DNA of 12,656 nucleotides from DATJBC01 sp035515515 (GTDB lineage Bacteria; Actinomycetota; Acidimicrobiia; Acidimicrobiales; UBA8190): NCBI GenBank assembly GCA_035515515.1, contig DATJBC010000274.1, positions 1-12,656 on the forward strand. The letters are read 5' to 3'. A program made the position numbers and the translations under genes. Below are positions 1 through 6,096 of the stretch, piece after piece (within the stretch, counting starts at the first letter, position 1; each line of letters starts with the position of its first letter). Under the pieces are notes generated by a model, which saw only the letters and a program-made list of their open reading frames with translations, searched no databases and was not told the origin of the DNA.

Positions 1-456
1 CCCCAGCATGAGCGCGGCGTAGATGTTGCCCCCCTGGGAGAGCAGCCGGCGGTGCCAGGACCAGTTGGGGATCGAGCCCCCCGGCACGTAGCGCGACCCC
101 ACCACCAGGTCCACGCCCTCCTCGAGGGGGGCGAGCAGCGCGGGGAGCGCCTCGGGCTCGTGCGACAAGTCGGCGTCCATCTCGACGAAGGCCTCCCAGC
201 CCCGTTCGAGGCCCCAGCTGAAGCCGTCGCGGTAGGCACTGCCCAACCCCGACTTCGCGGCGCGCCGCAGGATCTGGATGCGCCCCAGCTCGGCGCCCAG
301 CTTCTCGGCGATCTCGGCGGTGTGGTCGGGGCTGCCGTCGTCGACGACCAACACGTCGCCGTCGGGCAGCGCGCCGCGGATGCGCCGCAAGACGTGATCG
401 ATGTTCTCGGCCTCGTTGTACGTGGGGAGGACGACGAGGGTGCGCACGGGAGGCAT
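1..456 (-). CDS. Polyprenol-phosphate mannosyltransferase-like GT2 (3' end cut by window edge)
   Basis: This is a family 2 glycosyltransferase of the dolichol/polyprenol-phosphate-mannose synthase type. In actinobacteria such enzymes move mannose from GDP-mannose to polyprenyl phosphate at the cytoplasmic membrane face, providing donor for mannolipids and glycoproteins. The first 152 residues are visible. The opening strand ends in PTYNEAENI (residues 11-19), followed by VVDDGSPDHT (37-46), the metal-binding DAD motif in EMDADLSHEP (92-101), and VVGSRYVPGG (118-127) with a following W/R/S/N pattern typical of Dpm1. The ATG lies one base after the TAA of the upstream AI-2E gene (TAAGATG), so the two are very probably co-translated. 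Whether a C-terminal membrane domain follows, as in some homologues, cannot be seen. The sugar is inferred from family resemblance; glucose or another hexose is possible. Confidence 0.9.
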   Translation of the reverse strand, partial: MPPVRTLVVLPTYNEAENIDHVLRRIRGALPDGDVLVVDDGSPDHTAEIAEKLGAELGRIQILRRAAKSGLGSAYRDGFSWGLERGWEAFVEMDADLSHEPEALPALLAPLEEGVDLVVGSRYVPGGSIPNWSWHRRLLSQGGNIYAALMLG

Positions 457-457
457 C

Positions 458-1633
458 TTAGGTGGGGGCGGTGCCCTCTCCGGCGCCACCCACGACCTCC
501 AATTGGCTCTCGGGGGCGGTCGATTGCCACGCCTCGCGCACGATGACTTGGACCGACCCCCCCACGGGGATGGCCAACAACGTCCCCACGAAGCCCCCGA
601 AGAACCCTCCCACCAAGTCCCCGACGTTGGCCCCCACCAGCACCGCCACGAGGACGAGGAGCGGGTTCATGTGGACGGTCCTGCTCATCACGATCGGGTT
701 CAGCACGTGGTTCTCGATCTGCGTGTACACGATGAACACGACCAAGGTCACGATGCCGGCGGGGACCGAATGGACGAAGGCGAAGATGACCGTCGGGAAC
801 CCGGCGAGGGCGCCGCCGATCATGGGCAGGAAGTCGACCAGCGCGACCCACAGCCCCCACAACAGCGCATAGGGGACGCCCATGACGGTGAGGGTGACGA
901 AGACCACGACGCCGGCGACGACCGACGTGATGAAGTTGCCGAGCATGTAGCCGGTGACCGACCGGTTGACCTCGCCCGCGATCCGGGTGACGCGCGCGGC
1001 GCGCTGGGGCGACATCATGCGCAGGACCCCCGTCCGCAGCTTGGGCCCTTCCAGGAGCAGCAGGATGACCAGGATGAAGATGACGAAGAGGGCGAGGAGC
1101 ACCGAGAACGTCGCCTTCCCCAAGGTGAACGCCGGCTTGGAGAGGCTCTTGGCGAACGAGCTCAGCTTGGGCGCCAGGTTCTGCTGCACCCAGTGCTGGA
1201 TGTGGTACTTGCGCAACACGCTCCCCAGCCAGCCCGTCCCGTGCTCGGCGCTCTTCACGTAGCTGGGCAGCTTGGAGATGAAGTGCGCCAGGGCGTTGGC
1301 CAGGGGGTTCCCGAAGGTATAGGCCAGGCCCACGAACAGGAGCAACGCCACCAGCGTCACGAGCCCCACGGCGTTGCCCCGCCGCTTGACGCCGGCCCGC
1401 TGGAGCATGACGACCAGGGGGTTGAGCAGCAGGGCGATGAACCCCGCCACCACGATGAGCAGGAGGATCTCGCGCAGCTTGTAGACCAGGCGGCCCGCCA
1501 GGAACACGATGACCACGACGGCCACCGTCATCAGGATGCTCATGAGGGGCACGTGGCGTTCGTCGGCCCATTCCCACAGCCGGGCGCGCCGGGTCACCGG
1601 CGGCGGGGGGGCGTCCGGCATGGGCTCCAGCAT
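458..1633 (-). CDS. AI-2E family transporter (PF01594-type membrane protein)
   Basis: This polytopic inner-membrane protein belongs to the AI-2E/TqsA/PerM family. Members have been linked to export of autoinducer-2, Na+/H+ antiport and other small solutes, so the substrate cannot be read from sequence. From ATG 1633 it is 391 residues. Two hydrophobic helices come first (around VPLMSILMTVAVVVIVFLAG and EILLLIVVAGFIALLLNPLV), then a soluble stretch with amphipathic helices. Next is a strongly hydrophobic segment ending LLLLEGP, and then the diagnostic C-terminal block GVPYALLWGLWVALVDFLPMIG with NPIVMSRTVHMNPL. Family length is usually 340-400. An ATG at 1750 gives 39 more, poorly protein-like residues and would overlap the divergent gene, so I reject it. 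ATG 1621, with GGAG three bases upstream, is an alternative. It is first in an operon with the GT2 gene. Confidence 0.9.
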   Translation of the reverse strand: MLEPMPDAPPPPVTRRARLWEWADERHVPLMSILMTVAVVVIVFLAGRLVYKLREILLLIVVAGFIALLLNPLVVMLQRAGVKRRGNAVGLVTLVALLLFVGLAYTFGNPLANALAHFISKLPSYVKSAEHGTGWLGSVLRKYHIQHWVQQNLAPKLSSFAKSLSKPAFTLGKATFSVLLALFVIFILVILLLLEGPKLRTGVLRMMSPQRAARVTRIAGEVNRSVTGYMLGNFITSVVAGVVVFVTLTVMGVPYALLWGLWVALVDFLPMIGGALAGFPTVIFAFVHSVPAGIVTLVVFIVYTQIENHVLNPIVMSRTVHMNPLLVLVAVLVGANVGDLVGGFFGGFVGTLLAIPVGGSVQVIVREAWQSTAPESQLEVVGGAGEGTAPT

Positions 1634-1725
1634 GACAGCTGGGCCCCCCCGACCCGCGGCTTTGCGCAGGTCGGCGGGGGGGCGCGGGCGGCGATGGTCC
1701 GTGCCCGGGGCTGCGACGTGGAAGC
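1634..1725. promoter_or_regulatory. Divergent intergenic gap without a recognisable -10
   Basis: This gap separates the outward-facing AI-2E and flippase-like genes, so it or nearby coding DNA must supply both promoters. It is extremely GC-rich and contains no TA dinucleotide on either strand, hence no TANNNT-type -10 hexamer. That contrasts with the other divergent gaps here. The only purine-rich tract is GGAAG at 1720-1724, too close to ATG 1726 but 10 bases before the in-frame ATG at 1735. I see no tRNA or small gene. Confidence 0.4.
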
Positions 1726-3051
1726 ATGAGAAACATGGTGGAGGGAGCACCGACGGCCCCCCGGCGCAGGCGGGTGCGCAGTCAGGTCAAGTGGGGCATC
1801 TACGCCATCGCGCTCTTCGTCATCCTCAACTACCTGGTGCTCCCCCAGCTGGCCGGGGCCCGCAAGTCCGAGGTGCTGCTGGGGAAGATCAACATCGCCT
1901 ACGTCATCGCCGGCGTGGTGCTCGAAGCGGGCTCCCTCGTCGCCTACAGCCGGCTCACCCACACCGTGCTGCGCCAGGAGGGCCCGGGTCCGTGGCGGCT
2001 GTTCCGCATCAACTTCTCGAGCCTGGCCGTCAGCCACATCATGCCGGGCGGCACCGCCCCGGGCACCGCGGTGGCCTACCGCCTGCTCACCCAGTCGGGG
2101 GTGCCGGGGACCGACGCCGGCTTCGCCCTCGCCATGCAGGGCGTGGGCTCGGCGCTCGTCTTGAACTCGATCCTGTGGCTGGCCCTGCTGGTGTCGGTGT
2201 TCGTCCACGGCTACAACCCGCTGTACGCGGTGGCCGCCGGGGCGGGCGTCGTGCTCATGGGCACCTTCGCGGCGGTGGTGGTGGCGCTCACCCGGGGCCG
2301 CAACCGGTCGGTCGAGGTCATCCGCCGGTGGTCGGGCCACATCCCCTTCCTGGACGGCGACAAGGTGGCCAACCAGGTGCGCCGGATCGCCGTCCGCCTG
2401 GGGCGCTTCCTGGCCGAGCGCCAGCTGCTCACCCGGGCCGTGGGATGGGCGGCGGTGTTCTGGCTCCTCGACGCGGCGTCGCTGTTCGTCTTCATCGCCG
2501 CCCTGGGCAAGCTCGTCTCCCCCATCGACCTCCTCGTCGCCTACGGGCTCGCCAACGTGCTGGCCGTGATCCCCGTCACCCCGTCGGGGCTCGGCGTCAT
2601 CGAGGGCGTGCTCATCCCGACGCTCACCGGCTTCGGGGTCAGCAAGCCCGCGGCCACGCTCGGTGTGCTCGGCTGGCGGCTGGTCAACTTCTGGCTGCCC
2701 ATCCCCGTGGGTGGCATCGCCTACCTGTCGCTGCGCTTCGACAACGAGGGATGGCGTCAGCGGCTGCGCCACGCGCGCGGTGCGGTGGCCGGCCTCGACC
2801 ACACCGCGGCCGACGTCGAGGCGCGCCGCGCCACCGACGCGCTGTCGGTGTCGGGGCGCAACGGCGCGGCGTCGGCGTCTGCGCCCGGGTCCGGCGGCGG
2901 CGGCCCCCCCGCCCCCCCGGCGCGCCCGCGCCCAGGCGGCGACGAGGCCAGGCGGTACCGGGCCGACGGTCCCGAGGCCCGGGGTGACGCCCGCCGCCAC
3001 CGGGGGGCCGAGGCGGCGTTCGAGGAGCAGGGACACGGAGGGCGGCCCTGA
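1726..3051 (+). CDS. Flippase-like membrane protein, lysylphosphatidylglycerol synthase TM family (PF03706)
   Basis: This 441-residue multi-pass protein has only the flippase-like transmembrane domain of MprF-type proteins (YbhN/AglD group) and no aminoacyl-transferase domain. Members are thought to move lipids or lipid-linked sugars across the membrane. Hydrophobic segments lie near residues 22-42, 55-75, 132-160, 164-187, 238-260 and 267-335. Family signatures are MPGGTAPGTAVAYRLL (106-121), IPVTPSGLGVIEG (282-294) and GWRLVNFWLPIP (316-327). The tail from about 340 is hydrophilic and ends in a Gly/Pro/Ala/Arg-rich low-complexity run (about 375-441). ATG 1735 (residue 4), with GGAAG ten bases upstream, is an alternative start. 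The stop overlaps a candidate CTG start of the methyltransferase. A mannosyl-phospholipid-type GT2 lies divergently upstream, which fits a glycolipid role, but the substrate is unknown. Confidence 0.9.
   Translation: MRNMVEGAPTAPRRRRVRSQVKWGIYAIALFVILNYLVLPQLAGARKSEVLLGKINIAYVIAGVVLEAGSLVAYSRLTHTVLRQEGPGPWRLFRINFSSLAVSHIMPGGTAPGTAVAYRLLTQSGVPGTDAGFALAMQGVGSALVLNSILWLALLVSVFVHGYNPLYAVAAGAGVVLMGTFAAVVVALTRGRNRSVEVIRRWSGHIPFLDGDKVANQVRRIAVRLGRFLAERQLLTRAVGWAAVFWLLDAASLFVFIAALGKLVSPIDLLVAYGLANVLAVIPVTPSGLGVIEGVLIPTLTGFGVSKPAATLGVLGWRLVNFWLPIPVGGIAYLSLRFDNEGWRQRLRHARGAVAGLDHTAADVEARRATDALSVSGRNGAASASAPGSGGGGPPAPPARPRPGGDEARRYRADGPEARGDARRHRGAEAAFEEQGHGGRP
3037..3050 (+). promoter_or_regulatory. 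Shine-Dalgarno and candidate CTG start of the methyltransferase
   Basis: GGAGGG at 3037-3042 is a near-perfect ribosome binding site. Five bases later, at 3048-3050, comes CTG, overlapping the TGA of the flippase-like gene as CTGA. It is in frame with the methyltransferase, and no ATG, GTG or TTG occurs in that frame between the last in-frame stop (2985-2987) and GTG 3144. GTG 3144 has no purine-rich tract before it. The site therefore argues for initiation at CTG 3048, although CTG starts are rare in bacteria. Confidence 0.5.
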
Positions 3052-3143
3052 GCGCACGTCAGCGGCTGCGCCAGCTGCGCCGGCTCCGGGAGCGAGCCGC
3101 CGAGCTGTGGCGCCTCCCCCGCACCCCGCGCCGGCTGTGGCCG

Positions 3144-3719
3144 GTGGTGGCCACCCGCGGCCTGGTGTCGCAGGCCGAGGCCACCCTGCTCCACGACCTC
3201 GCCCGCGACGTCGTGGAGGGCGCCATCGTCGAGATCGGCTCGTTCCGGGGCCGCTCCACCGTGGCGCTCGCCCTGGGCGCCCGCGAGGGGCACGGCGCGC
3301 CGGTGTACGCCGTCGAGCCCCACGAGGCCTTCCAGCAACGGGCCGGGGCGCCCAAGTTCGGCCCCCGTGACCGGGCCGCGTTCTACCGGACGATGCTGCG
3401 CACCCGGTGCTACCGCGACGTGCGCCTCGTGAACCTCTCCAGCGAGGAGGTCACCCCCGGGTGGAGCCGGCCGGTGTCGCTGTTGTGGATCGACGGCGAC
3501 CACTCCCCCACGGGCGTGCGCCGCGACCTGCACGCCTGGTGGCCCCACCTGCGCCCCGGCGCCCTGGTGGCCTTCGACGACGCCGTCGACGCCGACGGGG
3601 GCCCCTTCATCGTCATCGCCGAGGAGGTCGAAGCGGGCCGCCTGGTGCGCGTGCGCTCGGTGGGCAAGGTGCGCGTGCTGCGCGCCGTCACCGGGGGCGC
3701 CGCTCCCGGGGAGCGCTGA
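3144..3719 (+). CDS. Class I SAM-dependent methyltransferase (Methyltransf_24/CmcI-like)
   Basis: This is a predicted Rossmann-fold methyltransferase. From GTG 3144 it is 191 residues. The SAM-binding motif I is VEIGSFRGRST (29-39). The acidic motif VEPHEAF (57-63) ends strand 2. WIDGDHSPTGVRRD (115-128) and GALVAFDDA (139-147) match the DGDH...D and FDD pattern of the Methyltransf_24 group, which methylates small molecules, sugars or caps glycans; the substrate cannot be inferred. GTG 3144 is the conservative start. The sequence favours an upstream CTG at 3048, with GGAGGG and stop overlap, which adds 32 Leu/Arg-rich residues and gives 223 in total. The gene follows the flippase-like gene in the same direction, so glycolipid or polysaccharide tailoring is a reasonable inference. 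It converges on ppk. Confidence 0.85.
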   Translation: MVATRGLVSQAEATLLHDLARDVVEGAIVEIGSFRGRSTVALALGAREGHGAPVYAVEPHEAFQQRAGAPKFGPRDRAAFYRTMLRTRCYRDVRLVNLSSEEVTPGWSRPVSLLWIDGDHSPTGVRRDLHAWWPHLRPGALVAFDDAVDADGGPFIVIAEEVEAGRLVRVRSVGKVRVLRAVTGGAAPGER

Positions 3720-3726
3720 GGGCGTC

Positions 3727-3745
3727 CCGCCCCGGGTCGGGGCGG
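3727..3745. terminator. GC-rich hairpin between convergent methyltransferase and ppk genes
   Basis: CCGCCCC (3727-3733) pairs with GGGGCGG (3739-3745) around a five-base loop. The 7-bp all-G/C stem sits in the 34-base gap between the two convergent stop codons. Neither strand has a T-run after it. Hairpins without a U-tract are common at actinobacterial gene ends, so a bidirectional terminator is plausible but unproven. Confidence 0.5.
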
Positions 3746-3753
3746 CGCCGCGC

Positions 3754-5937
3754 TCAGCCCGCGGCGCCCAGGGTGTCGGCCTCGCGCCGGCGCCGCGCCC
3801 GGTCCCGGGCGAGCTCCTGCAGCCGCCGCTGCGCGCTCACGCCCTCGGTGGTGGGCACCCGCTGCCAGGCCCCCTCGGGCCCCAGCATCCAGGCGTTGAC
3901 GTCGTCGGCCAGGTTGAGGTCGAGGACCTCGAGCAACCGGGCCTGGAGCTCGGGGTCGGTCACCGGCGTGAGCACCTCGATGCGCCGGTCGAGGTTGCGC
4001 TCCATGAGGTCGGCCGATCCCATGAGCAGCGTCAGCGGGCGGGCGCCGGTCCCTCCGAAGCGGTAGATGCGGGAGTGCTCGAGGAAACGGCCCACGATGG
4101 AGCGCACGCGGATGGTCTCCGACAGCCCGGGGACACCGGGACGCAGGCAGCAGACGCCGCGCACCACGAGGTCGATGGGCACGCCCGCCACCGACGCCCG
4201 GTACAGGGCGTCGATCACCTCGGGGTCCGTGAGGCCGTTGACCTTGATGGCGATCCGCCCGTCGGGCCCGGCGGCCGCCTCGCTCTCGATGAGCTCGATC
4301 ACGCGGGGCCGCAGCGCCATGGGCGCCACCACCAGCTTGCGGTAGCTGGCGTAGCGGCTGTAGCCGGTGAGGAAGTTGAAGAGGTCGCCTACGTCCTCGC
4401 CGAGCTCGGGGTCCGACGACAGCAGCCCGAGGTCCTCGTAGGCGCGTGCCGTGCGGGGGTTGTAGTTGCCCGTCCCCAGGTGGCAGTAGCGGCGGATGCC
4501 GTCCTCCTCGCGGCGCACGACGAGCGCCGCCTTGGAGTGGGTCTTCAGGCCCACCAGCCCGTACACCACGTGCACGCCCGCCTCTTCCAGGGCACGGGCC
4601 CACAGGATGTTGGCCTGCTCGTCGAAGCGGGCCTTGAGCTCGACCACCGCCGCCACCTGCTTCCCCGACTCGGCCGCCTGGATGAGCGACGCCACGATGG
4701 GGCTGTCCCCCGACGTCCGGTACAGGGTCTGCTTGATGGCGAGCACGTCGGGGTCGGCGGCCGCCTGGGCGATGAACGCCTCGACGGAGGTGGTGAAGGA
4801 GTCGTAGGGATGGTGCACGAGCACGTCGCGCTCGCGCAGCACGGCGAAGAGGTCCGCGACCTCGTTGCCCGCGTTGGCCAGGCGCGGCGGCGTCATGGGC
4901 GCCCAGGCCTGCTCGTGGAGGTCGGGGCGGTCCAGGGCGTGCACGCCCCACAGGCCGCCCAGGTCGAGGGGCGCGGCGATGTCGTAGACCTCGTCGGGAG
5001 CCAGGTCGAGCTCGTGGACGAGCATGTCGCGCAGGTCGTCGGACATGTCCGACGCCACCTCGAGGCGCACGGCCCGCCCGAAGCGGCGCCGGCGCAGCTC
5101 CATCTCCACCGCGGCGAGGAGGTCGTCGGCCTCGTCCTCCTCGAGCACGAGGTCGGCGTTCCGGGTGACCCGGAAGGGGTAGTGCTCGCCGATCACCATG
5201 TCGGGGAACAGCGTGGCCAGCCGCGCCGCGATGATCTGCTCGAGGGCCACGAAGCGCTCGCCGTCCGGCATGACGACGAAGCGCGGCAGGAGTGGCGGGA
5301 CCTTCACCCGGGCGACGCGCTCCACCCCGGTGATGGGGTCGCCCACGCGCACGATGAGGTTGAGCGACAGGTTGGAGATGTAGGGGAAGGGGTGGCCCGG
5401 GTCCACCGACAGCGGGGTGAGCACCGGGAAGATCTGGCGGTGGAACACCTCGGTGAGGTGGTCGCGGTCGGCGTCGTCGAGCGACGACCAGCCGGCCACG
5501 CGCACACCCGCCTCGGCCAGCTCGGGCACCACCTTCTCGAGGAAGATCCGGGACTGGCGGCCCACCAGCTCGCTCACGCGTCCGCCGATGGCCCGCAGCG
5601 CCTCGCTGGGCCGCAGCCCGTCGGCGGAGCGCGTCCGCAGGCCCGCGTCGACCTGGTCCTTCAAGCCCGCCACGCGCACCTGGAAGAACTCGTCGAGGCC
5701 CTCGGAGAAGATGGCCAGGAACTTGGTCCGCTCCAGCAGCGGTACCCGCTCGTCGTCGGCCAGGTCGAGCAGCCGGGACCCGAACTCCAACCACGACAGC
5801 TCCCGGTTGGAGAAGCGCTCGGCCCCCCGGGCGGCGATGACGTCGTCCACCGCCGTGGCGACCGGCGAGAGCACCGCCGCCGGCTCGGCGGGTCCCGGGG
5901 CAGACCCGTGCACGGCGCGCGCCGGTTCGGAGACCAT
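3754..5937 (-). CDS. ppk1: Polyphosphate kinase 1
   Basis: PPK1 reversibly transfers the gamma phosphate of ATP onto inorganic polyphosphate, building phosphate and energy reserves. The protein is 727 residues from ATG 5937, close to the usual ~700. The N-terminal domain shows FSNRELSWLEF (42-52) and FSEGLDEFFQVRVAGL (77-92). HHPYDSF (about 375) opens the first phospholipase-D-like catalytic domain. The phosphorylated catalytic histidine is H467 in GLKTHSK, followed by YCHLGTGNYN. The second catalytic-domain histidine is H621 in RFLEHSRIY. The C-terminal tail is basic. All expected residues are present, so it should be active. The reading frame stays open upstream beyond ATG 5937, opposite the SEDS gene, but PPK homology begins after this ATG, which also lies seven bases from a -10-like hexamer. 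It is monocistronic by position; neither ppx, phoU nor a CHAD gene is visible. Confidence 0.97.
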   Translation of the reverse strand: MVSEPARAVHGSAPGPAEPAAVLSPVATAVDDVIAARGAERFSNRELSWLEFGSRLLDLADDERVPLLERTKFLAIFSEGLDEFFQVRVAGLKDQVDAGLRTRSADGLRPSEALRAIGGRVSELVGRQSRIFLEKVVPELAEAGVRVAGWSSLDDADRDHLTEVFHRQIFPVLTPLSVDPGHPFPYISNLSLNLIVRVGDPITGVERVARVKVPPLLPRFVVMPDGERFVALEQIIAARLATLFPDMVIGEHYPFRVTRNADLVLEEDEADDLLAAVEMELRRRRFGRAVRLEVASDMSDDLRDMLVHELDLAPDEVYDIAAPLDLGGLWGVHALDRPDLHEQAWAPMTPPRLANAGNEVADLFAVLRERDVLVHHPYDSFTTSVEAFIAQAAADPDVLAIKQTLYRTSGDSPIVASLIQAAESGKQVAAVVELKARFDEQANILWARALEEAGVHVVYGLVGLKTHSKAALVVRREEDGIRRYCHLGTGNYNPRTARAYEDLGLLSSDPELGEDVGDLFNFLTGYSRYASYRKLVVAPMALRPRVIELIESEAAAGPDGRIAIKVNGLTDPEVIDALYRASVAGVPIDLVVRGVCCLRPGVPGLSETIRVRSIVGRFLEHSRIYRFGGTGARPLTLLMGSADLMERNLDRRIEVLTPVTDPELQARLLEVLDLNLADDVNAWMLGPEGAWQRVPTTEGVSAQRRLQELARDRARRRREADTLGAAG

Positions 5938-5944
5938 TGTTCCC

Positions 5945-5950
5945 AGGGTA
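5945..5950 (-). promoter_or_regulatory. Candidate -10 element of ppk1 (near-leaderless)
   Basis: On the minus strand TACCCT ends seven bases before ATG 5937, which places transcription start at or next to the start codon. It matches the actinobacterial TANNNT -10 pattern. It begins with one of only two TA dinucleotides in the ppk-SEDS gap. GGGA lies within the seven bases, but a transcript starting there would be leaderless. No clear -35 is seen. Confidence 0.4.
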
Positions 5951-6082
5951 GCGCCCACCCCCCCGATGGCGGCTGCGCACGACACGCCGCGCCGCCGGCG
6001 ACCCCGCGGGCCCCGGCCCTCTGACCAGGTCGGACGGCGCGGCGGCGGGCGGCGGTGCCCGGGCGCTGGTGGCCCCCGGCGA

Positions 6083-6088
6083 TAGGCT
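6083..6088 (+). promoter_or_regulatory. Candidate -10 element of the SEDS gene (near-leaderless)
   Basis: TAGGCT is followed eight bases later by GTG 6097, which is in frame with the SEDS protein. The other TA dinucleotide of the divergent gap lies here. The arrangement mirrors that of ppk1 on the opposite strand and supports GTG 6097 over GTG 6055 as the start. No clear -35 or Shine-Dalgarno is visible. Confidence 0.35.
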
Positions 6089-6096
6089 TCGCCCTG

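Noticed and set aside
1634..1750. AI-2E gene starting at ATG 1750
   Set aside because: It would overlap the divergent flippase-like gene and add 39 residues without family similarity.
4075..6024. 650-codon plus-strand open frame opposite ppk1
   Set aside because: Composition is Val/His/Gly/Glu/Arg-rich without any domain. It is the antisense shadow of a high-GC gene, as are similar long frames opposite the AI-2E and flippase-like genes.
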